From positions 6,448,001 through 6,512,000 of the forward strand of contig NZ_CP078145.1 of assembly GCF_019222765.1 (NCBI RefSeq): 64,000 nt of DNA. Reading direction: 5' to 3'. Shown here piece after piece: positions 25,267-34,407 of the stretch. Under the pieces are notes generated by a model. That model did no database searches. It was not told where the DNA came from and saw only the letters and a list, made by a program, of their open reading frames with translations. The position numbers and the translations under genes are program-made. Source of the DNA: Nocardia iowensis. GTDB taxonomy: Bacteria > Actinomycetota > Actinomycetes > Mycobacteriales > Mycobacteriaceae. Each line of letters begins with the position of its first letter. The first letter of the stretch is position 1.

Positions 25267-26208
25267 CTAACGCCCTCGGCGCTTCACCGGCTTCTTCTTG
25301 GCCGCCGAACTCCTCGTCGTATTCGGACGCCCACCGGCCCGCTTGCCAGCGGACTTCTTCTGCGGCTCAGGACTTTTGGCGCGCGCCGCCGGAGACCGAG
25401 AGCTACGTTCGGAACGCCCTCTAACGACGCCGACGAAATCTTCGACCAAGTCGCTGGTGCGAGCTGTCGGCCACGCCAAGGCGATCTCCGTCTCCGCGGT
25501 ATCGGTGACCGTGCGGTACACCAGGTCGCGGCGGGCGTGCAGCCGGGCAATCGAATGCGGAACAACGGCGACACCCACTCCGGCCGCCACCAGCTCGATG
25601 GCACCCGCGACAGTGTCCAGGTCGCTGGCATCCTGCATCCGCTCGTCGGCCAGGTCCGCCATGCTCACCTGGTCGAACACCGAGATCGGATGGTCCTTGG
25701 GCACCACAACGACGGGGACCTCCCGATAGAGCGGAATCGCACTCATCCCGTCCCGGTCGATCGGCAGGCGGACGAAGCACAAATCCACCCGCCCTTCCCG
25801 CAACGCCGCTTCCTGCTCCCCCATCGGCACCGCCACCACCTCGAGCGAAGTATCCGGAAACCGCTCCCCCCAGATCCGCGTCCACTTCGACACCGTGACA
25901 CCCGGCACAAAACCGACCCGCAACGCGGCCGGACCGTCCGGCGTCTCCTCGACCCCCGCCTCTTCGGACCGCGCGATCAACTCCCGCGCCTCCCGCAGCA
26001 ACTCCGCGCCATCCTCGGTCAACTGAGTCGGTTGCGCACCCGGCACAAACAGTTTCGTTCCGAGCTCCCCCTCCAAATCGATCACCGTCTGACTCAACCG
26101 CTGCCGCGAAATCTTCAACCCCTTCGCCGCCCGCGCAAAATGCAGCTCCTCGGCAACCGCGACAAACCACCGCAGCCGCGCGATATCGATCGACTCGAAC
26201 CGGCTCAT
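25267..26208 (-). CDS. LysR-family transcriptional regulator with basic C-terminal tail
   Basis: The protein is 313 residues. The N-terminal winged helix (LRWFVAVAEELHFARAAKGLKISRQRLSQTVIDLE) is standard LysR, followed by the periplasmic-binding-like effector domain (GVTVSKWTRIW, PLYREVPVVVVPKDHP, VAAGVGVAVVPHS). The last 55 or so residues are an added Lys/Arg/Ser/Pro tail (AKKKPVKRRGR at the end) that resembles the histone-like tails of mycobacterial nucleoid proteins. It is divergent from the DUF5997 gene, with only 36 bases between starts. The inducer is unknown. Confidence 0.87.
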   Translation of the reverse strand: MSRFESIDIARLRWFVAVAEELHFARAAKGLKISRQRLSQTVIDLEGELGTKLFVPGAQPTQLTEDGAELLREARELIARSEEAGVEETPDGPAALRVGFVPGVTVSKWTRIWGERFPDTSLEVVAVPMGEQEAALREGRVDLCFVRLPIDRDGMSAIPLYREVPVVVVPKDHPISVFDQVSMADLADERMQDASDLDTVAGAIELVAAGVGVAVVPHSIARLHARRDLVYRTVTDTAETEIALAWPTARTSDLVEDFVGVVRGRSERSSRSPAARAKSPEPQKKSAGKRAGGRPNTTRSSAAKKKPVKRRGR

Positions 26209-26244
26209 GCCAGGAACAGTATCGGCACCCGATACGCTGTCTCA

Positions 26245-26658
26245 GTGAGCCCGGACCAGAACCCGCAGATGATGAAGCCGTTGACCGCAGCCAACAAGCT
26301 CGGCATCTACCTCCCTGCGGCCCCCGAGTCCTTCCGGACCACCCCGATCTCCCGCGCCGACCTCGACGCTCTCCGCACCAACCCGCCGGAATGGCTCACC
26401 GAACTCCGCCGCACCGGCCCCTTCCCCCGCGACGTCACCGCCCGCAAACTCGGCGTCTCCAACTCCGGCCTGGCCCGCGCCGAAGTCTCCGACGCCCTCA
26501 CCGCCGACGAAATCACCGCCCTCCTCACCGACCCCCCAGAGTGGTTGATCCGCGAACGCGAAAACTACGCCGAGGTTCTCAAAGAAAACGAACGCATCGC
26601 AGCCAAGGAAGCGGAGCGCCGCGCCGCAACCAACAGGCCCGCGAAAAACCGCACCTAG
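26245..26658 (+). CDS. DUF5997 family protein
   Basis: The protein is 137 residues from a GTG. It starts MKPLTAANKLGIYLPAAPE a few residues in, then has two similar helical stretches with PPEWL (TNPPEWLTELRRTGPFPRD and TDPPEWLIRERENY). This is the DUF5997 pattern, seen next to LysR regulators in actinobacteria. The C-terminus is charged and probably coiled coil (KENERIAAKEAERRAA). The function is unknown; the divergent LysR neighbour, 36 bases away, presumably controls it. Confidence 0.8.
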   Translation: MSPDQNPQMMKPLTAANKLGIYLPAAPESFRTTPISRADLDALRTNPPEWLTELRRTGPFPRDVTARKLGVSNSGLARAEVSDALTADEITALLTDPPEWLIRERENYAEVLKENERIAAKEAERRAATNRPAKNRT

Positions 26659-26857
26659 CGCAAGCGTTCTTTGCTCGAGCCTGCTCCGCTGAATTCGCTT
26701 CACCACGGGAACCGCGCACAGCACAGGAACTTCTGGTGCAGGCTCTCCAAGGTTCCGCTCGGATCGTCCTCGCGATCCCACACCACCGAAGTTGGCTGAT
26801 ACCTTGCGTATTCGCAGGTTTCGGCCAGTGGGCCAGATCGATGAAGGAGACCTCCGT

Positions 26858-28276
26858 ATGAACCCGGCTGCAAAGCGGCTCACTGGTCAGGGAAGTCGCA
26901 GGATCTGGATCGCGATGCTGATCGTGGCTGTGGTGGCGGGTATCGCCGCGGTCGTGTGGGTGAACAGATCACCAGAGCGGCCGCAGGAGGCATCCGCAAC
27001 TGGTGGCAAGTTCCGGATTTCGACCCGGCTCGACTCCACTCCGGTACCGCGATGGACATTGCGCGCTGCCGACTTGTCCGACAAGCCGGGTGCGGTCCTG
27101 CTGTCAGCACCGCAGACCCTGGACCGCTACTACGGCTACGGCTCGCCGATGGACGCCGGGACGATGATCGTCGCCGCAACCGCGGTGCCCGAGCCGGGGG
27201 CGGGCGAGAATGCCGGACTGCCCGTCGGACCGGTGCAGCTGCACGGCATCGATCCGGACACCGGCGAGGTGCGATGGACGACCGACGTCGGCGAACTCTC
27301 CAGCTGCGATGAGCAGGTATTCGACGGACAGCTCGCCTGCCGCGGCACGCATCGAGTGTTGGTCATCGAGGCTGCGACGGGCGCGGTGCTCGGGGACCAC
27401 ACGACGGACTTCGAGGTCATGGACGTGGCGCTACGTGACGGCGTCGTTTCGGTGGCAGGCCGAACCGCGGACTGGATGACAGCCGTCGTCACCCGAGGGG
27501 CCGTTTCCGATATCGCCGCGACCTGGCGGCGGACGTATCCGACACCCGTTCCCGGCGACCCGGTCACTCCCGGTATCGACTCGTCCGCGCGGGACTACTT
27601 CCGGGATGGGCACGACCGCGACGTTCGCGTCTACGATCTGCGCACCGGCGAGCCGCTGTTCACCGGACCCGTTGCCTACATGTTCGACGGCGGCATTATC
27701 GCTTCGCAAGTGTTCGAAGCCGGCTGGAGCGCGGGAAGGGTCACGCTTCTCGATCGCAATGGCCATCCCATCACCGAGGTCAACAACCCCAGTTTCCTCC
27801 TCGAGTGGTACCCGACCGCGACCGCGACACCGCCGCCGATCCTCACCGGCGAAAGTGCCTACGAGCGCACGACAGGCCGAGTCCTCTGGACCAATGCGCA
27901 GATCGGCATGGACGAGCCCACCGGACGCACGAGCGCGATACAGGGAGTAGTGAATAACACCGTGATCGTCCGATCGCTCGATGGCTCAGAGCTGACCGGA
28001 CTCGATCTCACTGACGGACACCGAATCTGGCAGCAGCCGATACCGTTTGCGAACACCTCACGCTATTCACGCTATGACGGCATAACCGACGCAAGCCACC
28101 TCATCCTGACCGACGGCACCACAGTGCACGCGATCGATGCCGGAGACGGTTCGCCTGCCTGGTCGATGCCGTTGCCGCCCAGCGGTAGGCCCAGCTTTCG
28201 CTCGGCAGTGAAGGCAGTGGGTGGCCGCATGGTCGCGGTGACCGCGCATGAATTCACCGGATACGCTGCGGCATAA
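26858..28276 (+). CDS. Membrane-anchored PQQ-like beta-propeller protein
   Basis: The protein is 472 residues. A single N-terminal membrane anchor (IWIAMLIVAVVAGIAAVVWV) is followed by an extracytoplasmic domain with repeated PQQ/BamB-like blades, e.g. HGIDPDTGEVRWTTDVG, VIEAATGAVLGD, LTGLDLTDGHRIWQQ, HAIDAGDGSPAWSMPL. Such propellers are usually binding scaffolds rather than enzymes. The ATG at 26858 has AAGGAGA before it; 22 upstream in-frame codons are not needed. It stands alone, and its partner cannot be guessed. Confidence 0.75.
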   Translation: MNPAAKRLTGQGSRRIWIAMLIVAVVAGIAAVVWVNRSPERPQEASATGGKFRISTRLDSTPVPRWTLRAADLSDKPGAVLLSAPQTLDRYYGYGSPMDAGTMIVAATAVPEPGAGENAGLPVGPVQLHGIDPDTGEVRWTTDVGELSSCDEQVFDGQLACRGTHRVLVIEAATGAVLGDHTTDFEVMDVALRDGVVSVAGRTADWMTAVVTRGAVSDIAATWRRTYPTPVPGDPVTPGIDSSARDYFRDGHDRDVRVYDLRTGEPLFTGPVAYMFDGGIIASQVFEAGWSAGRVTLLDRNGHPITEVNNPSFLLEWYPTATATPPPILTGESAYERTTGRVLWTNAQIGMDEPTGRTSAIQGVVNNTVIVRSLDGSELTGLDLTDGHRIWQQPIPFANTSRYSRYDGITDASHLILTDGTTVHAIDAGDGSPAWSMPLPPSGRPSFRSAVKAVGGRMVAVTAHEFTGYAAA

Positions 28277-28735
28277 TGCGACTCGATTATTCCCAGCGTT
28301 GAATGTTGCGATGCCCGCCGACAACCGTGGCGGCAGATCGGGATCCAATTCAGTCGAATTATCGGACTTCCGACGGAACCTTTCAATTAGCATCGATCGC
28401 CGCCGCTCAGTGAAATTGCACAGCACCTTGTCGGCATCGTCCTGATCACCTGTTGCACCCGCGGAAGTTCCGAATTCCCCACTCCCACACTGGGGAGGTC
28501 CGGGTGCGGTCTTTCATGTCATGATTCAACCGGTTGTCCAGACATGGCGGTAGACCGTACGGCCGTCGGCCGGGACATCCTCTCGCACAATAGTTTTCGG
28601 TTCTCGTTCGGCTGCGTTCTGCGGGCTGTTCGCCGCGCGCAAACAGCAATATGGGTGTCGCGGTGGACGATTCGCTGACCTGCTACGCGATTCAGTGCAT
28701 CGGGGACCGACCAACGTCTCCATAGGGAGGACCCC
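28277..28735. other. Intergenic region before the chitinase, with a hairpin
   Basis: There is no convincing gene. A nested hairpin lies at 28455-28507: GCACCCG pairs with CGGGTGC, and inside it TCCCCA pairs with TGGGGA. It may end transcription of the propeller gene or be part of the chitinase leader. The region also carries a DasR-like site (next entry) and falls in GC near 28280-28430. Confidence 0.5.
28534..28545. promoter_or_regulatory. Weak DasR-type (dre) or chitinase-operator-like site
   Basis: TTGTCCAGACAT matches 8 of 12 positions of the dre consensus TGGTCTAGACCA and resembles the TGGTCCAGACCT repeats of Streptomyces chitinase promoters. A second partial element, GGTAGACC, follows at 28549-28556. 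The site is 190 bases before the chitinase start. Suggestive only. Confidence 0.35.
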
Positions 28736-30730
28736 ATGCGAAAGAAATATTCGGGGCTCGTCGCGGCGATCGTGAGCGTGCTGATCGGCATATCGACGGT
28801 GTTGGTGGCACTGACGAACGCCGCGCCGGCGAACACCGCATCGACCGCCGCGACGTCGGGCGGCGTCAAGGTCGCCTACTACAACCAGTGGTCGATCTAC
28901 CAGAACGCCTTCTACCCCAAGCACGTCGACACGTCGGGCATGGCGAGCAAACTCGACTACCTGATGTACGCCTTCGCCAACATCCACCCCGTCGATCTGA
29001 CCTGCTTCGAGGCGAACAAGGCGGCGAATCAGGACGAAAACGATCCGAATGCCGGTGACGGCGCGGGCGATTCGTACGCCGATTACGGTAAGTCGTTCGA
29101 CGCGTCGAGCAGCGTGGACGGCACCGCCGACGCTTGGAACGACCCGATCGTTGGGAACTTCAAGCAGCTGAAGCAACTGAAGGCCAAGCACCCGAACCTC
29201 AAGGTGCTGTTGGCAATCGGCGGCTGGACATACTCGAAGTACTTCTCCGATGTGTCTGCCACCGACGCCGCGCGCAAGAAGTTCGTCTCCTCGTGCATCG
29301 ACATGTTCATCAAGGGAAACCTGCCGAAACAGAACGGCTTCGGTGGCCCGGGAACCGGCAAGGGTGTCTTCGACGGCTTCGATCTGGACTGGGAGTACCC
29401 GGGCGGTGGCGGGCATGTCGGCAATCACGCGTCGCCTGCCGACCGGGACAACTTCACGTTGCTGACGGCCGAGTTCCGCAAGCAACTGGACGCGCAGGGC
29501 ACGGCCGACGGCAAGCGCTACGGACTGACCGCCGCCGTCGCGGCGGGCCAGGACAAGATCCGGCATTACGAGACGAATAACCTCGGCAACTACCTCGACC
29601 TCGTCAATGTCATGACCTACGACATGCACGGTGCGTGGGACGCCAAGGGCCCGACCAACTTTCAGGACCCCATTTACAGTCGGCCGGACGACCCGATGAC
29701 TCCGGTCCCGCCGGGTAACGGAAAGTACAACATCGATGCGGCGATCAACGCGTGGATCAAGGGCGACAGCTCGTACGGCATCCCGGGCGGGTTCCCGGCG
29801 AAAAAGCTGACTGTCGGATTCCCGTTCTACTACCGTGGCTGGACGGGCGTGCCCGCGGGCAATAGCAATGGTTTGTTCCAACCCGCGTCAGGTCCGGCGG
29901 CGGGCGGCCCGTACTCCGGAAACGTCCCCGGCATCCGGATGTACAAGGAACTCCTCGGCCTCGTAGACAATCCGTCCAGAACGTTCTTCGATCCCGTAGC
30001 GCAGGCCGCCTACTTCTACGACGGCACGAACTGGTGGGGCGGCGACTCGAAGCAATCCATCCAGGCCAAGGTGGACTACCTGCATTGCAAGGGTCTCGGC
30101 GGGGCGATGATGTACTCGCTGGAGAACTTGGACCCGGCGTCGACGCTGTTCCATCACCTCGTCAAGGCGGTCGACGGCTCGGCTTCCAACTGCACGCCGC
30201 CGACGACAACTCCTACGACCACGCCAACTACGACTCCACCCACGACTACTCCGACCACAACTCCACCCACGACCACCCCGACCACCACGCCACCCACAAC
30301 CACACCGACCACCACGACTCCACCCAGCGGCACCGGTGTGATCAACGGAGATTTCGAGAGCGGTGCACTGTCCCCCTGGACCTGCACGAACAACCTCGGC
30401 TCGATCGTCAGCACCCCGGTACACGGCGGCAAGAACGCCTTGGCCGGCGCGCCGAGCAGTAGCGACAACGCCCAATGCTCCCAGGCGATAACCGTCGAAC
30501 CAGGCCGCACCTACACCTTGTCGGCGTGGGTGAACGGCAAGTACGTCTACCTCGGCGTCACCGGCTCCGGCACCAGCGACACGTCGAACTGGACCGCGGG
30601 AACCGGCGGTGCGTATCAACAACTTTCGACCAAATTCACCACCGGCGCCTCGACCACGAAGGTCACGGTCTGGGTGCACGGCTGGTTCTCCCAAGGGCCG
30701 TACAACGCGGATGACATCACGGTGAAGTAG
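28736..30730 (+). CDS. Secreted GH18 chitinase with Thr/Pro linker and C-terminal carbohydrate-binding-like module
   Basis: The protein is 664 residues. A signal peptide (to about residue 35) is followed by a GH18 barrel. DGFDLDWEYPG near residue 213 is the DxxDxDxE catalytic motif; LLAIGGWTYSKYF and LVNVMTYDMHGAWD are further GH18 strands. A TTTP-repeat linker (30195-30330) joins a C-terminal jelly-roll module (GVINGDFESGALSPWTC...ADDITVK) of the CBM4/9-like or CenC-like type. The enzyme would hydrolyse chitin to soluble oligomers. GGGAGGACCCC precedes the ATG. A strong terminator follows. Regulation by a DasR-type site is possible. Confidence 0.92.
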   Translation: MRKKYSGLVAAIVSVLIGISTVLVALTNAAPANTASTAATSGGVKVAYYNQWSIYQNAFYPKHVDTSGMASKLDYLMYAFANIHPVDLTCFEANKAANQDENDPNAGDGAGDSYADYGKSFDASSSVDGTADAWNDPIVGNFKQLKQLKAKHPNLKVLLAIGGWTYSKYFSDVSATDAARKKFVSSCIDMFIKGNLPKQNGFGGPGTGKGVFDGFDLDWEYPGGGGHVGNHASPADRDNFTLLTAEFRKQLDAQGTADGKRYGLTAAVAAGQDKIRHYETNNLGNYLDLVNVMTYDMHGAWDAKGPTNFQDPIYSRPDDPMTPVPPGNGKYNIDAAINAWIKGDSSYGIPGGFPAKKLTVGFPFYYRGWTGVPAGNSNGLFQPASGPAAGGPYSGNVPGIRMYKELLGLVDNPSRTFFDPVAQAAYFYDGTNWWGGDSKQSIQAKVDYLHCKGLGGAMMYSLENLDPASTLFHHLVKAVDGSASNCTPPTTTPTTTPTTTPPTTTPTTTPPTTTPTTTPPTTTPTTTTPPSGTGVINGDFESGALSPWTCTNNLGSIVSTPVHGGKNALAGAPSSSDNAQCSQAITVEPGRTYTLSAWVNGKYVYLGVTGSGTSDTSNWTAGTGGAYQQLSTKFTTGASTTKVTVWVHGWFSQGPYNADDITVK

Positions 30731-30743
30731 CACTCCGCGAACC

Positions 30744-30779
30744 CGAAAGGTGGGTCTCGTCTACGAGATCCACCTTTCG
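30744..30779 (+). terminator. Strong terminator after the chitinase gene
   Basis: A 17-pair stem with one G-U pair (CGAAAGGTGGGTCTCGT against ACGAGATCCACCTTTCG) and a two-base loop, 14 bases after the chitinase stop. It can also serve the convergent TetR gene ending at 30799. Confidence 0.85.
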
Positions 30780-30798
30780 TGCGCCGGGCAGACGACGG

Positions 30799-31413
30799 TC
30801 AGCGAACGGCTAGATCAGCCCAAGTCGAAGGCACTGCCTGGCTCGACACATCGGCGATCTCGCGTAACCGTTGCCGCGGTATTCCCAAGCGGCTCAGTTG
30901 AATCAGGCCCTGCGCCACCATCACGACGTTCGCGCTGTGCGCCGAGAGAACAGCCTCGTCGATGTCGCCGTTGTCGAGGCGGGCCGCGGCAGACAACCTT
31001 TCGGCAACCCCTTCTTCCATGGCCGTGGTGGTCCTGGCGCCGATGCTGACAACCTCGGGGATCCGGCCGCTCAGCTGGGCAATGCTATTGAGCATCAGGC
31101 AGCCGCGCCGATCCGGTTGCGCGGCACAGTCATCGATGATCGCCTGAAAGAGCGTGCGCACGGCGGCACGCGCCGAGCCGGGCGCGGACCCGATCACCTC
31201 GCGCACGAAGCGGGCGCGGCGCTCGCAGTAGCGTTCGAATGCCGCGAGGAACAAGCCCCGCTTGTTGCCGTAGGCGGCGTAGATACTGCCGTTGCCGACG
31301 CCGGTCCTGCGCGAGACGTCCTCCACGGACGTGTCGTCGAAACCCTGCGACCAGAACAGCTCGGTGGCGGCGTCGAGCAGGTCCGATTCGTCGAACTGTC
31401 GTGGCCGTCCCAT
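30799..31413 (-). CDS. TetR/AcrR family transcriptional regulator
   Basis: The protein is 204 residues, starting MGRPRQFDESDLLDAATELFW, the usual opening of this TetR subgroup. The helix-turn-helix continues TSVEDVSRRTGVGNGSIYAAYGNKRGLF, and the C-terminal domain has AIIDDCAAQPDRRGCLMLNSIAQL. The frame stays open far upstream, but homology begins at the ATG at 31413. It is divergent from the GlxA-type regulator at 31483, with a palindrome between them. Confidence 0.87.
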   Translation of the reverse strand: MGRPRQFDESDLLDAATELFWSQGFDDTSVEDVSRRTGVGNGSIYAAYGNKRGLFLAAFERYCERRARFVREVIGSAPGSARAAVRTLFQAIIDDCAAQPDRRGCLMLNSIAQLSGRIPEVVSIGARTTTAMEEGVAERLSAAARLDNGDIDEAVLSAHSANVVMVAQGLIQLSRLGIPRQRLREIADVSSQAVPSTWADLAVR

Positions 31414-31461
31414 GGGCTCACCGTACCAATCGACCTGCGATATCGCCCACAGCGCTTGTTC

Positions 31462-31477
31462 TGGAGGCACGCCTCCA
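31462..31477. promoter_or_regulatory. Perfect 7-2-7 palindrome between TetR and GlxA-type genes
   Basis: TGGAGGC-AC-GCCTCCA lies 49 bases from the TetR start and 6 bases from the GlxA start. A palindrome in such a divergent gap is a typical TetR operator. Seen directly; which regulator binds is inferred. Confidence 0.6.
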
Positions 31478-31482
31478 CAATA

Positions 31483-32505
31483 ATGGTTGACATGGCCCCT
31501 AACTTCGCTGAGCAGCCCCGCCGACGGGTGGGCATTCTGGTGTTCGACGGCGTCAAGATGCTGGACTTCGTCGGCCCGGCAGAAGTGTTCGTGGAGGCCA
31601 ACCAGACGGTGCCCGGTTACGAGGTGGTCCTGCTCTCGGCCGACGGCGAGAACGTGCAGACCTCGATCGGCGCGCGGATCGAAGTGAGCGCCGCGGCCGC
31701 CGACGCGGGGCGTTTCGACACGGTCGTGATCCCCGGCAGCGAACTGCCACCGACAAAGTTCGTGACACCCGAGTTGATCGCCGCGGTGCGGCATCTGTCG
31801 TGGAATACCCGCCGTTTGGCGTCGATTTGCAGTGGCGCGTTCGCCCTCGCCGACCTCGGCCTCTTCGACGGCAGACGCGCGACCACGCACTGGAAATTCG
31901 CCGCCGACCTGGCGCGGCGCTACCCCTCGGTGGTGGTGGAACCGGACGCGATCTTCGTGCGCGACGGAAACCTGTACAGCTCGGCCGGTGTCGCGGCGGG
32001 TGTCGATCTGGCGCTGGCACTCGTCGAGGAGGACTACGGCGCCGACGTCGCCCGCCGGGTCGCGCAGTTGCTGGTGGTCTACATGCAGCGTGCGGGTGGG
32101 CAATCTCAGTTCTCGGCGTCGCTGAGCGGACCGGCGCCGCGCAGCCCGCTCGTCCGCAAGGTTGTCGACCTGATCTGCGCGGATCCGGCGTTCCCGCATA
32201 CGGTTCAGACCTTGGCCGACCATGCCCGGGTCAGCGTCCGGCATCTGACCAGGCTGTTTCGCGCGGAGCTCGAACGTTCGCCCGCCGAGTATGTCGCGTT
32301 CATCCGTTTCGGGGTCGCCAGGGACATGTTGCACGCGGGGCACAGCGTCACCGAGGCCGCGATGGTCGCCGGATTCGGCAGCAGCGAAGCGCTCCGCCGG
32401 GCGTTCGTGGCGAGGCTCGGCATTTCGCCGCGCAAGTACCAGCAGCGTTTCCGGTCCACCGGCTCGACCGCCGCCCTCGAATCGGTCGCGGCCGCCGTGT
32501 CCTGA
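31483..32505 (+). CDS. GlxA-family regulator: DJ-1/PfpI domain plus AraC helix-turn-helix
   Basis: The protein is 340 residues. Residues 15-180 form a DJ-1/PfpI amidotransferase-like domain (VGILVFDGVKMLDFVGPAEVF; ASICSGAFALADLGLFDGRRATTHW with the nucleophile-position Cys). Residues 220-325 are an AraC domain with two helix-turn-helices (TVQTLADHARVSVRHLTRLFRAEL and VTEAAMVAGFGSSEALRRAF). Such regulators usually activate nearby catabolic genes; here three alpha/beta hydrolase genes follow on the same strand. ATGs at 31483 and 31492 are both possible. Confidence 0.9.
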   Translation: MVDMAPNFAEQPRRRVGILVFDGVKMLDFVGPAEVFVEANQTVPGYEVVLLSADGENVQTSIGARIEVSAAAADAGRFDTVVIPGSELPPTKFVTPELIAAVRHLSWNTRRLASICSGAFALADLGLFDGRRATTHWKFAADLARRYPSVVVEPDAIFVRDGNLYSSAGVAAGVDLALALVEEDYGADVARRVAQLLVVYMQRAGGQSQFSASLSGPAPRSPLVRKVVDLICADPAFPHTVQTLADHARVSVRHLTRLFRAELERSPAEYVAFIRFGVARDMLHAGHSVTEAAMVAGFGSSEALRRAFVARLGISPRKYQQRFRSTGSTAALESVAAAVS

Positions 32506-32633
32506 TCAGGGGCTTTTGCGGCCCATGGAGAGGGGCGCCGCAAGGGTTGCTAGCCGGAAACTGAGTGCGGCGCAGCGCCATTCACGGCGAAGTGCCCATT
32601 CACATCGATCCGAGCGATCGAGGAAGGAACACC

Positions 32634-33350
32634 ATGTCCGCAGCGACCACCATTGTTCTCGTACACGGCGCTTTCGCCGATGCCGCCAGCTGGCACCCGG
32701 TCACCGAGCGGCTACTCGCCCGCGGGCACCGCGTCGTCGCACCGCCGGTGTCCAACCGCAGCCTGACCGCGGACGCGGCCTATATCCGGTCGTTCGTCGA
32801 GCAGATCGATGGACCGGTGCTGCTGGCCGGGCATTCCTACGGCGGCGCGGTGATCACCGTCGCCGGGGTCGCCGACAACGTCGTCGGCCTGGTCTTCGTT
32901 TCGGGCTATGCCCTGGACGAGGGCGAGAGTCTGGGTGAACTGCAAGGCGGGTTCGCGGACTCCGACCTTGCGGCCAACCTCGTCTACACGCCGTATCCGA
33001 TCGGTAGCGGCGAGCACGGAACCGATGTCTCCGTCGATATCGACGCCTTCCCCGAGGTCTTCGCGGCGGGCCTCGATATCGCCAAGGCTCGAGTGCTCGC
33101 GGTCTCCCAGCGGCCACTGTCGGCGATCGCGTTCAACGAGCCCGCCGCCGCGGCGGCGTGGAAGACCAAGCCCGGCTGGGGAATTGTGTCGAGTGCCGAC
33201 CGCACCATCAATCCGGAAGTCGAACGGTTCGGTTACCAGCGCGCGGGGCTGCGGTCGGTAGTCGAGATCGACGCACCGCACCTGGTCATGCAAACCCATC
33301 CCGACGAGGTGGTCGCCGTCATCACCGACGCCGTCGCGGAGCTGTCCTGA
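32634..33350 (+). CDS. Alpha/beta hydrolase (AB hydrolase_6 type)
   Basis: The protein is 238 residues. TTIVLVHGAFADAASWHPV carries the oxyanion-loop His-Gly; GHSYGGAVI is the nucleophile elbow with Ser; APHLVMQTHPDEV provides the His. There is no signal peptide. GAGGAAGGAA precedes the ATG at 32634. It is paralogous to the protein at 34408-35130; the two flank an esterase of another subfamily. Probably a soluble esterase or lactonase; the substrate is unknown. Confidence 0.87.
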   Translation: MSAATTIVLVHGAFADAASWHPVTERLLARGHRVVAPPVSNRSLTADAAYIRSFVEQIDGPVLLAGHSYGGAVITVAGVADNVVGLVFVSGYALDEGESLGELQGGFADSDLAANLVYTPYPIGSGEHGTDVSVDIDAFPEVFAAGLDIAKARVLAVSQRPLSAIAFNEPAAAAAWKTKPGWGIVSSADRTINPEVERFGYQRAGLRSVVEIDAPHLVMQTHPDEVVAVITDAVAELS

Positions 33351-33405
33351 TCCCTCGAAACAAGCTGAACCCCACTACATCTACCCCCTATCGGAAGGAA
33401 CGACG

Positions 33406-34371
33406 ATGACCGGAAACCCGCTGGGAATCGCACTGGAGCAGGCGGCACAGGAGTTCGTCGACGCGACCTCGCAACCACCGTTCCTCTACCAATTGCCGCC
33501 GGAAGAGGGCCGCAAGGCGGTGGATTCGGTGCAGGATTCGCCGACCTACAAGCCGGAGATCGACGAAGAGTGGGTCACCATCGAGGGCGGCCCGACCGGC
33601 TCGGTGCGGGCCCGGATCGTCAAGCCACAGGGCGCCACCGAGGTCCTGCCCATCATCGTCTATACCCACGGTGCCGGTTGGGTTTTCGGCGATGCGCACA
33701 CACACGATCGGCTGGTGCGCGACCTCGCCGTGGGCGTGCACGCGGCGGTCGTGTTCCCCGAGTACGACCGATCGCCGGAGGTGCGTTACCCGGTGGCCAA
33801 CGAGCAGTCCTACCGTGTCGCCCAGTGGGTTACCACCGATGGCGCGGAGAAGGGGCTCGATCCGTCGCGCATTGCGGTCGCGGGTGATTCGGTCGGCGGC
33901 AACATGGCCATCGCGCTCACCCTGATGGCCAAGGAGCGCGGTGACGTCTCGTTCGCGCAGCAGGTGCTGTTCTATCCGGTGACCGACGCCAACTTCGACA
34001 CCGGCTCATACCAGCAGTTCGCCACGGGGTACTTCCTGACTCGCGCAGGCATGCAATGGTTTTGGGATCAGTACACCACGAGTGAGGAAGACCGCGCGCA
34101 GATCACCGCTTCGCCGCTGCGGGCCACCACCGAGCAGTTGTCCGGGCTGCCGCCCGCGCTGGTGATCACGGGCGAAGCCGATGTGCTGCGGGATGAGGGT
34201 GAGGCATTCGCGGGCAAGCTGCGTGCCGCGGGCGTTCCCGTGATCCAGGCACGTTACGGGGGGATCATCCACGACTTCGTGATGGTCAATTCGATGCACG
34301 ACACGCATGCCGCCAAAGCTGCTGTGGCACAGGCCGTTGCGGTGCTCCGGGGTGCCTTACATATCGCGTGA
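33406..34371 (+). CDS. Alpha/beta hydrolase, hormone-sensitive-lipase family esterase
   Basis: The protein is 321 residues. YTHGAGWVFGDAHTHDR is the HGGGW-type oxyanion motif (Ala in place of the second Gly). GDSVGGNMA holds the Ser nucleophile, GEADVLRDEGEAF the Asp, and IIHDFVM the His. This is the class IV (HSL) esterase layout, acting on short-chain acyl esters. GGAAGGAACG lies ahead of the ATG. It is 55 bases after one alpha/beta hydrolase and 36 bases before another, probably an operon. Confidence 0.9.
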   Translation: MTGNPLGIALEQAAQEFVDATSQPPFLYQLPPEEGRKAVDSVQDSPTYKPEIDEEWVTIEGGPTGSVRARIVKPQGATEVLPIIVYTHGAGWVFGDAHTHDRLVRDLAVGVHAAVVFPEYDRSPEVRYPVANEQSYRVAQWVTTDGAEKGLDPSRIAVAGDSVGGNMAIALTLMAKERGDVSFAQQVLFYPVTDANFDTGSYQQFATGYFLTRAGMQWFWDQYTTSEEDRAQITASPLRATTEQLSGLPPALVITGEADVLRDEGEAFAGKLRAAGVPVIQARYGGIIHDFVMVNSMHDTHAAKAAVAQAVAVLRGALHIA

Positions 34372-34407
34372 TCAGAGCCCGCTAACTCGAACCGAAAGTA
34401 GGTATTC

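Noticed and set aside
28526..29881. 451-codon minus-strand frame opposite the chitinase
   Set aside because: Antisense shadow of the GH18 domain; the plus strand carries the catalytic DxxDxDxE motif and a strong ribosome site.
30195..30330. Repetitive ACC/ACT/CCG tract resembling a CRISPR-like or satellite array
   Set aside because: It is the Thr/Pro-rich linker of the chitinase, with no fixed spacer structure.
31414..32343. Upstream extension of the TetR gene at 30799
   Set aside because: It runs antisense through the GlxA-type gene. TetR homology and the typical MGRPR start begin at 31413.
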